NCBI RefSeq assembly: GCF_007097485.1
Contig: NZ_VKDE01000001.1
Span: 363,841-427,840, forward strand
Reading direction: 5' to 3'
DNA from: Carboxylicivirga sp. M1479
GTDB taxonomy: Bacteria > Bacteroidota > Bacteroidia > Bacteroidales > Marinilabiliaceae
Length of the DNA: 64,000 nucleotides
In this document: piece by piece, positions 35,168-45,325 of the stretch
Position numbering within the stretch: position 1 is the first letter of the stretch
Layout of the letters: the number at the start of each line of letters is the position of its first letter
Notes under the pieces: model-generated
Databases searched by the model: none
Told to the model about the DNA's origin: nothing
Seen by the model: the letters and a program-made list of their open reading frames with translations, nothing else
Position numbers and translations under genes: made by a program

Positions 35168-36040
35168 ATGCAAGTAAAATGGCTACGACGCATCGACATC
35201 AACGAGAAGAAGTGGAATGCATGTGTTCAAAAATCTACGAATGGCTATGTGTTTGCAATGACGTGGTATCTCGACATTGTTTGCCCCGATTGGGAAGCTG
35301 TTGTACTCGCCGATTATTACGCAGTACTACCTTTGCCAGTCATTCGTAAGGGTTGGTTTAAAAGAGTCTACTGTCCTACATTAATTCCTTATACAGGTGT
35401 CATCAACTCAATGCCAATGGCTAGTGAGGTATTATGGCAAATGATTCAGGCAATACCGTACAAGCATATTGAATTGGTTCTAAATCCGTATAATAAGTTG
35501 CCGTTTAAGGCTCTTAATCGTCATAAGCAAGAACGCTTTTCCGTACTTGATTTGGTTGGCGATATTGCACGCATAGAGCAACAGTTTAAGCCCCAAGTAG
35601 AGCCTGTGGTAGACTTGTATAAGAATAAAAAGGTGGCTGTGGTGCGAGATTTAGATGTTACGGAATATTTGACAACTTGCCAACAATTAGATTATAAGCC
35701 TAAGACAATACATTTAGTGCATTTGAGGCCATTGTTGAGTTATGCTTTACGTTATCAGAGTGCAGGCTTATATACGGCCTACAATCAATTTAACCAATTA
35801 ATAGGAGTGGCTTTTGTGTTGAGGTCGAACAAATGTTTGTCACTTATTCATTATGCTAGTGAAGATGATGGTTTAATGGGTATAAAAGCCATTGTTTACC
35901 ATATGTTGCGAAATAACGCAGGGGCTAATTTAACCTTGGAATTTCCTTGTTGTAGCAAAGAGCTAGGTCAATTGTTTACAAGTACTGAACATGTATGTGG
36001 GGTGTACAAAAAAGGCCTATCCAAGTGGATAAGCCTTTAG
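35168..36040 (+). CDS. Hypothetical protein, GNAT/FemAB-like fold suspected
   Basis: 290 residues, cytoplasmic, no signal. The start WLRRIDINEKKWNACVQKSTNGYVFAMTWYLDIVCPDWEAVVLADYYAVLPLP and later GLYTAYNQFNQLIGVAFVLRSNKCLSLIHYASEDDGLMGIKAIVYHML resemble the paired GNAT-like folds of FemAB-type acyltransferases common in Bacteroidota, which often transfer groups to cell-surface polymers. I see no definite acetyl-CoA motif, so the function is tentative. It lies 8 bp after radC. Its last codons overlap a hairpin that ends the opposing gene. Confidence 0.6.
   Translation: MQVKWLRRIDINEKKWNACVQKSTNGYVFAMTWYLDIVCPDWEAVVLADYYAVLPLPVIRKGWFKRVYCPTLIPYTGVINSMPMASEVLWQMIQAIPYKHIELVLNPYNKLPFKALNRHKQERFSVLDLVGDIARIEQQFKPQVEPVVDLYKNKKVAVVRDLDVTEYLTTCQQLDYKPKTIHLVHLRPLLSYALRYQSAGLYTAYNQFNQLIGVAFVLRSNKCLSLIHYASEDDGLMGIKAIVYHMLRNNAGANLTLEFPCCSKELGQLFTSTEHVCGVYKKGLSKWISL
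36008..36038 (-). terminator. Terminator of the DUF4268 gene, lying inside the opposing CDS
   Basis: AAAGGC-C-TATCC (36011-36022) pairs with GGATA-A-GCCTTT (36027-36038), with a T6 run on the minus strand. It lies in the last 10 codons of the convergent plus-strand gene, so one sequence serves coding and termination. Confidence 0.6.
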
Positions 36041-36060
36041 CCATTTGTATTTATAGGTTT

Positions 36061-36531
36061 TTATTGACCTAATTCATCGTGTAATAAAAAGTCCTTTACT
36101 TCATTAAAAGCCTTTTCAATTCGAATCATGCGGTCAATCATAAATTTCATCACCTCAGGCCATTGCTCTTGCTGATATAAATCGGCGGGTGCCAACTTGT
36201 CGTATACCCTGCAAACTTCCTTGCCCTCTGTTTTTGTATAGAGGTAATCCCAAGTGAGTTCACCTCCAAATTCATTCTCAATAATGGTTTTACATGCTTC
36301 CAATTTTTCGTAAAGCTGCAAGCGCTTTGCTTCACTACGATGGTTAACCTCAATGGCTACAATCGCTCGTTGCCTGTCAATGTCAAAGCGTAAGTCAAGG
36401 CCTTTAATGCCTGTGTCATCAAATATCCATTTGATTTTTTTACCTTTTTGACCAGGTAGGCGACGTGTGCGATTTTCTAGCTTGTGCCAGAATTGTTGCC
36501 TTATCTCTTTTGCTTCATCTTTGGAAAACAT
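36061..36531 (-). CDS. DUF4268 domain-containing protein
   Basis: 156 residues. The start MFSKDEAKEIRQQFWHKLEN and the pattern LRFDIDRQRAIVAIEVNHRSEAKRLQLYEKLEACKTIIENEFGGELTW match DUF4268. The family is related in fold to restriction-endonuclease-like proteins, but its function is unknown. Here it stands alone and not beside a restriction system. It lies 11 bp downstream of the small membrane protein gene on the same strand, so they may be cotranscribed. Confidence 0.75.
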   Translation of the reverse strand: MFSKDEAKEIRQQFWHKLENRTRRLPGQKGKKIKWIFDDTGIKGLDLRFDIDRQRAIVAIEVNHRSEAKRLQLYEKLEACKTIIENEFGGELTWDYLYTKTEGKEVCRVYDKLAPADLYQQEQWPEVMKFMIDRMIRIEKAFNEVKDFLLHDELGQ

Positions 36532-36542
36532 GCATCAACAAT

Positions 36543-36731
36543 TTACTCGTCTTCAGACTTAGGGTTGCGATCGTCGGACTTATTTTTCAACAACAAAAAT
36601 AACAGATATGCAGCACCCAAGCCAATTAATAAGAGACTAATTATCTCCATAGCTCCTTTGGTGCTGTGTATAGAGCCAAATCCAGTAATAATCATGAGGA
36701 TGGCGACAACTGCTAATTTTTGTTTTTTCAT
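36543..36731 (-). CDS. Small membrane protein (62 aa)
   Basis: Two hydrophobic segments (~6-22 and ~29-48) and a charged C-terminal tail rich in Asp, Glu, Lys and Ser. No family is recognised. The ATG-start frame, spacing to the DUF4268 gene and hydrophobic periodicity support a real small gene. Confidence 0.6.
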   Translation of the reverse strand: MKKQKLAVVAILMIITGFGSIHSTKGAMEIISLLLIGLGAAYLLFLLLKNKSDDRNPKSEDE

Positions 36732-36932
36732 ATGATTATTATTTATTTTCAGAGGCCATATGGAATTCCCAAATAAATTTTATCATCCTCCTGTGTGAAA
36801 ATTTGGATAATCAAATTTACATTGCTCGTTTCATCTGTTTGAATTTATTTTCCATTTGTCAGATGGAACTCGCCAAAAACAATCATACTCCTGTTTAAGA
36901 AGCTATTCTGATGGCTCGTTTCATTGCTTTAA

Positions 36933-38174
36933 TTAAAATGTGTAACGCATGCTGGCTGTGAAACGACTATTGCTATAGTCTTTCGTGTCAGTTGGTATGG
37001 CAAATTCATCATATGTGCTGCCAATTGCTGCCACTGTATACATCCACTCAAGACCGAACCATATTTTTGGTGTAGCCATAAACTTAACGCGTGGAATGAA
37101 TGAGTACATGTTGGCAATGTTGCCACCAATTGTGTGAGTTGGTATTCCATTGCCATTGACTAACGGAGTTGCTTCGTCGATTGCACCTAGGTTTTTAGTG
37201 TAGCCAAACAATACACCTGGTTTCACTTTTTTAGCGTTTGATTCAACATCGGCCCAGTAGGCAAAGTTTTTAATGGCCGAGTATTCACGCTCTGGTGTGT
37301 CGGTTGTCTTCTCTGCGAATCCACCTAGCATTACTACATTAGTCATACCTGCCGTATATAAAACTTCTGTTTTGAATGTAAAAGCGCCAAAGTTATATTT
37401 TAATGAGCCAGCAAGGTAACCGCCCGTGGCTGTTTCGTCAGTTTTAATACCAGTGTTAGGATCAGCTAAGCTTGGTTTTAAAACTTTATAACCACCTGTT
37501 GCCGCAGCAAAAAAGTTCTCTGACTTATATTTTGCCTGTAAGGCCATTTCCGGGATCAGTGAGTTTTCCGCTGCTTTAGGCATGCCTTTGTCCAGGAAGT
37601 CATTCTGTGACATAAGGAATCCAATTACCTCTATTTTATCACTAAGTTGGCGTCCAACGCGTAGCATTGGCTGACGGTTTAAAGGGTGGTAGGGTGTACC
37701 ACAACTTAAATTAACGGTATTCGCAAAGTTCTCAGTGATGAACAATGGATGCCAGTACTGACCGAACAATAAGCTGGTTTTCTTCCAATTTAAACGAATA
37801 AATGCATGGCGAAGACGGAAGTTTACATCCTGATGATTTGGGTTTTTATCACCCAAAAAGTCCCCTTCGATAAATGCAAAACTCTTTGCGCCAAACATAT
37901 CAGGACCTGATACGCCAATGTTAAAGCGGCTAAATGCAGCATCAATATCATACGATGCGTGATCATTCAAATCGTTTCCTTCAGCATCAAGTTGCTCAGC
38001 TTTTGGAAATAAATAGATATTACCATTACGGGCTGTAGCGCTTTGACGGGTATCCATGTGTGCATTAACACCTACAAAACCATGTATCTCAACTTTAAAT
38101 GGTTTTTTTTCTTCTTGTGCGAACGCTACTGTAGTTATTATAGCTACTAATAATGTGCTTAGAACTTTTTTCAT
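36933..38174 (-). CDS. Outer-membrane porin-like beta-barrel protein
   Basis: 413 residues with signal peptide (~1-19, AFA/Q). The mature protein is an alternating amphipathic beta pattern ending in Phe (SNRFTASMRYTF), as for outer-membrane barrels. The start FKVEIHGFVGVNAHMDTRQS and the segment FAFIEGDFLGDKNPNHQDVNFRLRHAFIRLNWKKTSLLFGQYWHP resemble the DcaP/porin-type channels of Bacteroidota. The substrate is unknown; small acids or sugars are possible. It is monocistronic. Confidence 0.8.
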   Translation of the reverse strand: MKKVLSTLLVAIITTVAFAQEEKKPFKVEIHGFVGVNAHMDTRQSATARNGNIYLFPKAEQLDAEGNDLNDHASYDIDAAFSRFNIGVSGPDMFGAKSFAFIEGDFLGDKNPNHQDVNFRLRHAFIRLNWKKTSLLFGQYWHPLFITENFANTVNLSCGTPYHPLNRQPMLRVGRQLSDKIEVIGFLMSQNDFLDKGMPKAAENSLIPEMALQAKYKSENFFAAATGGYKVLKPSLADPNTGIKTDETATGGYLAGSLKYNFGAFTFKTEVLYTAGMTNVVMLGGFAEKTTDTPEREYSAIKNFAYWADVESNAKKVKPGVLFGYTKNLGAIDEATPLVNGNGIPTHTIGGNIANMYSFIPRVKFMATPKIWFGLEWMYTVAAIGSTYDEFAIPTDTKDYSNSRFTASMRYTF

Positions 38175-38231
38175 TGTTATATAATTATCTACCTAAGTTA
38201 TGTGCGTTTTAAAAAACGATGCAAAGCAACG

Positions 38232-38266
38232 AAAAAGCCTTTAGCTGTGCAAGAAACTAGAGGCTT
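38232..38266 (-). terminator. Terminator of the Cache_2 chemoreceptor gene
   Basis: AAGCCTTTAG (38235-38244) pairs with CTAGAGGCTT (38257-38266), one wobble, and is followed on the minus strand by TTTTT. Confidence 0.65.
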
Positions 38267-38287
38267 GTAATAGCTGAGCTTTGATAC

Positions 38288-39841
38288 TTATTGGATTTTA
38301 AAATAAGCAATTGTCTCTTTTAGTATTTCTGATTGTCTGGATAATTCTTCCGAACTGGAAGCCATCTCTTCCGAAGAAGCAGAATAGGCCGATGTGATAT
38401 TAACCAATGACTGAATGGCGCTGTTGATATGATTAGCTCCTGCTTCTTGTTCTTTGCTCGAGGCTAATATTTCACGTATCATTTGTATGATGGTTGCAAT
38501 TTCGGGTAGTAGCTCTTCCATCGAATGCCATGATGTTTCAGCTATTGACAAACTTTTTGATGATAAGTCATCGATTTCACCTGCGGCGGACTGTGTTACT
38601 TCCGATAATTTTCGCACTTCGCTGGCAACAACCGAAAAGCCCTTGCCCGCATCACCTGCACGTGCAGCTTCCACCGAGGCATTTAATGCTAGTAAATTGG
38701 TTTGAACAGCAATGTCTTTTATAACAGCAACCTTATCGCTTATGAGCTGCATGGCATCCAAATTATTTTTAACTGTATGCTGTAGTTCGTTGATGCCTTT
38801 TTCTGTTTTAGCAGCTGTTACCTCAGTTCTTTGAGCATTATTGGCGTTCGATTGTATGTTTGACACCATCTCCTCAATGGAGGAAGATATTTCTTCGGTT
38901 GATGCAGCTTGCGATGTTGCCCCATTGGATATGTGTTCAGCCGATTGTGCCATTTGCTGACTGGCAGCATTAACATTGGCCGAACCATTTATTATTTCTC
39001 CTATTATATCCTTTAGCTTTTGAATAGTGTGTTGTAAGGACTCCTGAAGCGTACCTATTTCATCGTTTTGTGTTTTTTTAAGCTCGACTAATAAGTTTCC
39101 TTTGGCAATCTCTTCGGTAGAATGCGATAATGTTACAATGTTAGCAGCAAACCGACGGCCAATAATGATGATGAGGGAAGAAAATACAAGTAGAAATATC
39201 AAGACGATAATAGCATTGGTAATAATGTTGTTTTTTAATTCTTGAAGTTGTCTATTACTTCTTTCTGTAATTACCTTATCAATGTCATCAATGTAATTAC
39301 CTGTTCCTACAACCCAGTTAAATGGTTCAAAGTAGGCGGCGTAACTTCGTTTGGGTGCTGCCTCAGTTTCTCCAGGGCGAGGAAACCAATATTCAGTATA
39401 CCCATCTCCTGAAGTAGCCGAACTTATGATCTCTTGTATCAAACGCTTGCCATTTGCGTCTTTCAAATCCCATCGACTCTTACCTTCAACATCGCCTTTT
39501 CCTAGTAACACAACATTAACACCTTCTTTGGTATCTACCCAAAAATAGCCGTTGTTGCCATATTTTAATTCTCTAACAATACTTGTAGCAATGTTAATGC
39601 CTTCCTGTTGCGTAAGACTATCTGAGTCTATTTGCTTTTTGATATCGGTTAATATGCCTATTACAGTTACAACTTCATCTTTTACTAATTGATCAAAATC
39701 GTTTCGCAGACTTTTTTCCAGTTCTATAAGCTCTTTTTTATGTGTTTGTACAGAAATTACAGTTGACGGAATTGTAGTGGCCAAGGCCAATAGAACTAGC
39801 ATGCCTAATGAAAAGACAATAATTTTTGTTGTGATTTGCAT
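38288..39841 (-). CDS. Methyl-accepting chemotaxis protein with single Cache (Cache_2) sensor
   Basis: 517 residues. TM1 ~5-25. The periplasmic sensor (~30-190) has the Cache_2 signature: [59 protein letters not shown]2 ~200-222; HAMP ~223-275; signalling domain to the C-terminus with tip [21 protein letters not shown]. Cache_2 sensors typically bind small carboxylates, but the ligand here is unknown. It is monocistronic, with its own terminator. Confidence 0.92.
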   Translation of the reverse strand: MQITTKIIVFSLGMLVLLALATTIPSTVISVQTHKKELIELEKSLRNDFDQLVKDEVVTVIGILTDIKKQIDSDSLTQQEGINIATSIVRELKYGNNGYFWVDTKEGVNVVLLGKGDVEGKSRWDLKDANGKRLIQEIISSATSGDGYTEYWFPRPGETEAAPKRSYAAYFEPFNWVVGTGNYIDDIDKVITERSNRQLQELKNNIITNAIIVLIFLLVFSSLIIIIGRRFAANIVTLSHSTEEIAKGNLLVELKKTQNDEIGTLQESLQHTIQKLKDIIGEIINGSANVNAASQQMAQSAEHISNGATSQAASTEEISSSIEEMVSNIQSNANNAQRTEVTAAKTEKGINELQHTVKNNLDAMQLISDKVAVIKDIAVQTNLLALNASVEAARAGDAGKGFSVVASEVRKLSEVTQSAAGEIDDLSSKSLSIAETSWHSMEELLPEIATIIQMIREILASSKEQEAGANHINSAIQSLVNITSAYSASSEEMASSSEELSRQSEILKETIAYFKIQ

Positions 39842-40020
39842 AATGTTAGTTTATCACTTGAATTGGATTGAGCCAAGCTTACGTCCATTCGCTTAAAAGG
39901 TTGTTTTTTTAATGATGAATTTGACAGCGAAGCGAACCCGGTAAATGGGTAATTCAAGTACTTTTTTCTTAATGCAAAAAATATAGAATTAATTAAAGAT
40001 TTCTTGGTCTTATTTGCTAT

Positions 40021-40055
40021 TTTGAGCTCGCTTTCTCGGGAGGTATATATGTTTG
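40021..40055 (+). promoter_or_regulatory. Promoter candidate for ccsBA
   Basis: TTTG (40021-40024) and TATGTTTG (40048-40055), separated by 23 nt, match the Bacteroidota promoter with a long spacer. It lies 55 nt before the start codon. Confidence 0.5.
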
Positions 40056-40109
40056 CCTGCTTTGGTAGCACTATTATAAAAATGTTTAGTAAATCCAATT
40101 GATTAAAAT

Positions 40110-43100
40110 ATGAAGAAGTTATTTGAATTTTTAACTGCCTATTGGCTGATGGGTAGTTTGTTATTGTTCCTGGCAGCAGTACTTGGTGTTGCTACTTTTA
40201 TTGAAAATGATTTTGGTACTAATGCTTCTAAAGCATTGGTTTATAATGCATGGTGGTTCGAACTGGTGTTTGTTATTTTGGCCATTAATATGTTAGGTAA
40301 TTTAATCAAGTTTAAAAGCTTTAGTTTAAAAAAGTTACCAGGTCTAGTTTTTCACTTATCGTTTTTACTCATTATTGTAGGAGCAGCTGTAACGCGCTAC
40401 ATTGGCTACGAAGGAGTAATGCACATTAGAGAGGGCGAAGAGTCGAGCGATATATTATCCAGCGAGCAATTTGTAAATGTAAAGGTGAGCGATGGTGCCT
40501 ATTCTGATACGGATGAAGAGCACGTTTTGTATTCTGTTGTGAGTCCCAATGAGTATTCGGGTAGTTTTTCAACGCCTAAAGGGAAACTCAAACTACGCAG
40601 TACTATTTATATTCCTCAGGCTATGTCACGATCAGTTGAAAAGCCAGGGGGCAAGCAAGTGATCAATTTGGTTCTGTCTGCGGCATCTGGCCGACAGGAA
40701 TTTTCTTTGTTTGAAGGCGACGAAGTGAAGGTGGGAGAGCATCGTGTTGCGTTTAATCCAACGCAGGAAAATGGTCAAACAATTGTGTTAAGTGTAAAAG
40801 ATGGAATGCCTTACTATAAGCCATCGGTTGAGGCCAGTATGATGCAAATGCAAACAGGCACCAGTCAGACTTTTGCTGCCGATTCGCTTCATAAATTATT
40901 TAATGGTGTATTATATAGTATTGCCGATTTACGCATGGTGTTAAGTTCTTATGTTGAAAGTGCCGTTATTGAGCCGGTGTCGGTCGAAGGAGATCAAGGA
41001 CGTGGCTTGCCTGATGCGATTAAGTTTGTGGCTGAGTTGGGTGATAAGCGCAAGGATTTCTTTGTGTTTGGAAAAAAGGATGTGTTAGGACAGGTTTATA
41101 CCGAAGAAATTGATGGTGTTCAATTTGAGGTGAGCTATGGAACTAAAAAAATTCATATACCCTTTGCTTTACATTTGAATAAGTTTGAGTTAGAGCGTTA
41201 CCCGGGGAGTGAAAGTCCGAGTTCATTCGCTAGTGAAGTAACACTAAAGGATGAACGTACTGGCTTGGTGGAAAATCGTCGTATTTTTATGAATAACATT
41301 TTGAATTACCATGGATATCGCTTTTTTCAGTCATCATATGATATGGACGAAAAGGGAACCGTGTTATCTGTTAACCGCGACTGGTGGGGAACAATGTTGA
41401 CCTATGCAGGTTACTTGCTGTTAACCTTGGGTATGTTTGGCGCTTTAATAGCTCCTAATACCCGTTTCCGACAGTTGATAAAACGTACTTCAGAAATTTA
41501 CAAACAGAAGCAGACCTTAACGGTTTTACTGTTTGCTTTGATGAGTACGCCTTTAATGGCCATCGAAATTAATCCACCACATGCGATAAGCGATGAGTCA
41601 GCTGAAGCTTTTGGCCAATTGTGGGTGCAGGATAATGGAGGGCGCATGAAGCCTTTAAATACCTTGAATAGCGAAGTGCTTCGAAAATTGGCTAAGCACC
41701 ATACCTTTAAAGGATGGTCGGCTGATAAGGTGGTATTAAGTATGATGGTTGATCCCGCCTATTGGCAAACTGTGCCCATGATAACAGTGAAGCACGATGA
41801 CCTGAAGGGACAACTTCAGATTAGTGGTAAAAAGGCTGCTTTTAAAGATTTCTTTACTCCCAAGGGGCAGTATAAAATTCGCGAGTTAGTTGAAGATTCG
41901 TACCGTAAGCGACCTGCCTATAGAAATAAACTGGAGCAAGAAGCTGTTAAGGTTGATGAGCAGATTAATGTGTTTTACATGTCGCAAATGGGAAGCCTGC
42001 TGCGTATTTTCCCTCAACCAACAGATCAGCAAGCATCTTGGTTAGCGCCAGGTAGTAAATCGGAAGGTTTCTCGCATGAAGATAGCTTGTTGGTACGTAA
42101 CTTATTTGGCATGTACATCAATGCCCTTTCATCGGGCAATGTGATTGAAGGAAACCAATACATGACTGCCATTGCCAACTATCAGAGCAAATATGGAAGT
42201 GAAATATTACCATCTGAAGTTAGAAAGGATATAGAGATTTTTTATAATAACAGCTCATTGTTTATGAGCCTGATGCCTTACTTTTTGGTACTGGGTTTAA
42301 TCTTGTTGTTCTTCCAATTAATAACGCTTGTAAAACCGCAATTGCAATTTAAGTGGTTGATAAAAGGAGGCTTGTTATTGGTTGTGGTGGCTTTCGCCCT
42401 TTATACGCTTGGTTTAGCCATTCGTTGGTATATCTCCGGCCATGCGCCATGGAGTAATGGCTATGAATCGATGCTGTACATTGGTTGGAGTACTTTGTTG
42501 GCCGGGTTGTTATTTAGTAAACAAAGCCCAATAGCCTTATCTGTCACATCGTTTTTCACAGGTATTATTTTAATGGTGGCTCACCTTAGTTGGATGAACC
42601 CTGAAATTACGAATCTGGTGCCAGTATTAAAATCCTATTGGTTAACTATTCATGTAGCCATTATTGTAGCGAGTTACGGATTTTTAGCGTTGGGAGCTTT
42701 GTTAGGATTTCTGAATTTGATATTATTCGGCATCAAGTCAACCAAAACCAATAAAGCATTTTCTTTAACCATTGAAGAGTTATCGTCTATTAGTGAGATG
42801 ACAATGACGGTAGGGCTTTATCTGTTAACGATAGGTGCCTTTTTAGGAGGTGTTTGGGCCAATGAGTCATGGGGACGTTATTGGGGTTGGGATCCAAAAG
42901 AAACCTGGTCGGCTGTAACTATTTTAATATATGCCTTTATGTTACACATGCGATTTATTCCGGGGATGAAAGGTTTAACAACTTTCAACTTTTGGTCAGT
43001 CATTGGTTTTAGTTCAGTAATAATGACCTACCTGGGGGTAAACTACTATTTAGCCGGGATGCACTCTTATGCCAAAGGTGATCCGGTACCAATACCATCG

Positions 43101-43205
43101 TTTGTTTATTATACCATTGTGGTGGTAGCTGTTGTTTCCTTTTTTGCCTATTACAACGAGAGTAAAGTGCAAAAAGCCCTTTTGGAAGAAGAAAAGAAAG
43201 AATAA
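40110..43205 (+). CDS. ccsBA: Fused cytochrome c biogenesis protein CcsBA (ResB-CcsA)
   Basis: 1031 residues, a natural fusion of both system II haem-attachment subunits, which carry haem across the inner membrane and ligate it to apocytochrome c in the periplasm. The N-terminal CcsB/ResB part has TM helices at ~9-30, 48-66 and 76-95, a large periplasmic domain, then TM ~430-450. A second periplasmic stretch (~490-720) follows, and then the CcsA part with eight or so TM helices and the haem-binding WWD-type signature WGRYWGWDPKETWS (~927-940). Conserved external histidines are visible (e.g. LHMRF). It stands alone; cytochrome nitrite reductase genes, often adjacent in Bacteroidota, are absent. 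Confidence 0.95.
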   Translation: MKKLFEFLTAYWLMGSLLLFLAAVLGVATFIENDFGTNASKALVYNAWWFELVFVILAINMLGNLIKFKSFSLKKLPGLVFHLSFLLIIVGAAVTRYIGYEGVMHIREGEESSDILSSEQFVNVKVSDGAYSDTDEEHVLYSVVSPNEYSGSFSTPKGKLKLRSTIYIPQAMSRSVEKPGGKQVINLVLSAASGRQEFSLFEGDEVKVGEHRVAFNPTQENGQTIVLSVKDGMPYYKPSVEASMMQMQTGTSQTFAADSLHKLFNGVLYSIADLRMVLSSYVESAVIEPVSVEGDQGRGLPDAIKFVAELGDKRKDFFVFGKKDVLGQVYTEEIDGVQFEVSYGTKKIHIPFALHLNKFELERYPGSESPSSFASEVTLKDERTGLVENRRIFMNNILNYHGYRFFQSSYDMDEKGTVLSVNRDWWGTMLTYAGYLLLTLGMFGALIAPNTRFRQLIKRTSEIYKQKQTLTVLLFALMSTPLMAIEINPPHAISDESAEAFGQLWVQDNGGRMKPLNTLNSEVLRKLAKHHTFKGWSADKVVLSMMVDPAYWQTVPMITVKHDDLKGQLQISGKKAAFKDFFTPKGQYKIRELVEDSYRKRPAYRNKLEQEAVKVDEQINVFYMSQMGSLLRIFPQPTDQQASWLAPGSKSEGFSHEDSLLVRNLFGMYINALSSGNVIEGNQYMTAIANYQSKYGSEILPSEVRKDIEIFYNNSSLFMSLMPYFLVLGLILLFFQLITLVKPQLQFKWLIKGGLLLVVVAFALYTLGLAIRWYISGHAPWSNGYESMLYIGWSTLLAGLLFSKQSPIALSVTSFFTGIILMVAHLSWMNPEITNLVPVLKSYWLTIHVAIIVASYGFLALGALLGFLNLILFGIKSTKTNKAFSLTIEELSSISEMTMTVGLYLLTIGAFLGGVWANESWGRYWGWDPKETWSAVTILIYAFMLHMRFIPGMKGLTTFNFWSVIGFSSVIMTYLGVNYYLAGMHSYAKGDPVPIPSFVYYTIVVVAVVSFFAYYNESKVQKALLEEEKKE

Positions 43206-43238
43206 ATTTTAAAGAGATAAGTGATACATTATCACAGG

Positions 43239-43277
43239 AATGGCTGAAGGTTATTAATACTTTCAGCCATTTTTTTT
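43239..43277 (+). terminator. Terminator of ccsBA
   Basis: AATGGCTGAA (43239-43248) pairs perfectly with TTCAGCCATT (43262-43271), followed by a T-run to 43277. Confidence 0.85.
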
Positions 43278-43341
43278 GATTATGGGCAAACAAAAGACTT
43301 CAATGCGTTGTTTAGGAATCATAACAAAACTATAGAACAAA

Positions 43342-43839
43342 ATGGCAAAAATAACATTCAAAGGTTCGGCTGTTAATACAGCAGGTGACCTACCAAGAGT
43401 AGGAGCTGAGGCTCCGGAATTTTCATTAGTAAAAACTGATTTAAGCGAAGTTTCTTTAGGTGATTTTAAAGGAAAGAATGTCGTATTAAATATTTTCCCA
43501 AGTGTTGATACAGGTGTTTGTGCCGCTTCGGTACGTCGTTTTAATAGCGAAGCATCTAAGCAAGATAATACAGTAGTGTTGTGCGTATCGCGCGATTTAC
43601 CATTTGCTCACGCTCGTTTTTGTGGTGCTGAGGGTTTAGATGATGTGGTTTCTTTATCAGAATATAAAGATGAAGTTTTCAGTCAAAACTATGGCGTTAA
43701 AATGACAGATGGACCTTTAGCAGGTTTATTATCACGCGCTGTTGTTGTTATTGATGGTAATGGTAAAGTTTCGCATAGCGAGCAGGTAGATGATATTGTC
43801 AACGAACCAGATTACGAAGCTGCTTTAAAAGCCTTATAA
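43342..43839 (+). CDS. tpx: Thiol peroxidase (atypical 2-Cys peroxiredoxin)
   Basis: 165 residues, the normal length. It reduces H2O2 and alkyl hydroperoxides using thioredoxin. The peroxidatic Cys60 lies in SVDTGVCAASVRRFN and the resolving Cys94 in FAHARFCGAEGL, matching Cys61 and Cys95 of E. coli Tpx. The gene is monocistronic between two terminators. Confidence 0.97.
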   Translation: MAKITFKGSAVNTAGDLPRVGAEAPEFSLVKTDLSEVSLGDFKGKNVVLNIFPSVDTGVCAASVRRFNSEASKQDNTVVLCVSRDLPFAHARFCGAEGLDDVVSLSEYKDEVFSQNYGVKMTDGPLAGLLSRAVVVIDGNGKVSHSEQVDDIVNEPDYEAALKAL

Positions 43840-43866
43840 TATAATTAGTTGTTTAGTTTTATTCTC

Positions 43867-43906
43867 AAAAAGCTGGCTTGTTCATACAAGTCAGCTTTTA
43901 TTTTTT
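43867..43906 (+). terminator. Terminator of tpx
   Basis: AAAAGCTG and CTTGT (43868-43881) pair with ACAAG and CAGCTTTT (43886-43899), with one internal mismatch, followed by ATTTTTT. Confidence 0.8.
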
Positions 43907-43963
43907 ATAAAAACGGATGACATCAATATTTTCAGGATGTTAATATTGATGTCATCCGTGTTA

Positions 43964-45248
43964 TTAGATACCGTTTCTAAAAAAGTCCTCTTCGGTTAGT
44001 GCTGTCAGTCGTTTGGAGGCAACTGTTTTAAGTTGAATCGCATAGCGATCATTCCCTTTTTTGGGATTTAAATCTTCTGGTAGAGAGCTAATAAACAGTT
44101 CATACATCTCTTTGGCATTTTTCAAATCTTTCAGTTGATAATCGTATATAACTGCCTGACGATACAGGTATTGTGCTTTATTATCATATTTAAAAGCTTC
44201 GTGATAATAATTAATAGCCATTTGGTAATGACCTGTATCAAAGTGTATCAAGGCTAGTTTTACGTTGGTTTTTTCCATTAGAGCAGGCGATGGTTTAATT
44301 AAGGATTGAGCGAGGTACAAATAATAACATCCCTCCATGGGTTGATTCGATTGCCCTAATGAAGCTCCTAAAAAGAAAGCGACTTCAGGATCTGTATCTT
44401 TAATTTTAAAGGCTGCTTTTAGGTATACTGTTGCCTTATCAAAGTTCTCTAGGCGGTAAAGCGTAATGCCCAAATGCTTTTTGGTCATAAACGAACTATC
44501 GCCTTGTGCTTCTAAGCGCTGGAACATCACTTTTGCATTGTGGTTCGAACCGTTCCTGTAATTTGCCAAACCCGCAAGAAGCAAGAAGCAAGAAGTTTTT
44601 GTTAAGCTCTAACTTTTCGATGTAAATCATGCACAACTCATGGCACTCGACATACATTTTTTGGCGATAATAAATATTGGCTAAACGTTGCGCTATTTTT
44701 TGGTTGTCGCGGTGTTGCTCCAATATCTTCTTATAGCTATCCATTGCAGCATCAAATAACTTTTCCTTTTCATATGTTTCGGCCAGCAGTGTATTGATGC
44801 TTAGGTTAGTTGAATCATGTTCAGTATATGTTTCAAGTAGTTTAATGTTGGCATCAAAATTTTTATAAACGCTGTTAATCTCTGCATACCGTAAAAGGTT
44901 GGCAATATTTTGGGGTTCTTCTTTATAGCGCTGTACACAGATGGGAAGAGCATCATTATATCGGCCACAAGATAAATAGCTTCTGCTCAATAAATCTAAT
45001 TGTTGTGTGCTTAAGTTAGTCGAATCTTTTAGTAAGCAATTGATGGCTTTTTGTGGATATCCATTCTGTTGATAGGCGATGGCTAAATAGTAGTTGTTGC
45101 TTGGGCTGAGAGTGGATTCCTGAGCTGATAGTTGTTCGATAAGCGCTGAGTAGCGACCTTCGGCCAACAGCAATTGATACTGGTTTTGGGCATTGCTACT
45201 CAATGTTATTAATAGCAAAAGGAAGGTAAGATAAAAGCTTGTTTTCAT
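43964..45248 (-). pseudogene. TPR-repeat secreted protein, frameshifted at a 7-bp tandem repeat (possibly phase-variable)
   Basis: Two minus-strand frames make one protein. The 5' frame begins at the ATG at 45248 (MKTSFYLTFLLLLITLSSNAQ, a signal peptide) and runs through TPR-like helical repeats to about residue 222. It is then thrown out of frame at three copies of CTTCTTG, ending early at 44496. The 3' frame (44584-43964) continues the same repeats (LAGLANYRNGSNHNAKVMFQRLEAQG...). Removing one 7-nt unit gives NKNFLLLAGLANYRNGS in one frame and a 425-residue protein with no other defect. Both parts look well preserved, so this is recent decay, an assembly error or a reversible ON/OFF switch. 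TPR proteins mediate protein-protein contacts; this one would act in the periplasm or at the surface. Confidence 0.85.
44575..44595. repeat. Heptanucleotide tandem repeat (CAAGAAG x3) inside the TPR gene
   Basis: Three perfect contiguous copies of CAAGAAG on the plus strand (CTTCTTG in coding sense). Two copies keep the reading frame and three copies shift it. Slipped-strand mispairing could change the copy number. Confidence 0.9.
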
Positions 45249-45325
45249 AGGTTTAGATTTTTGATTAGTCAAATATAACTAAAAAGTTAGTTGAATAACG
45301 AGTGTTAAGTAGAAAAGTTAGCGAA

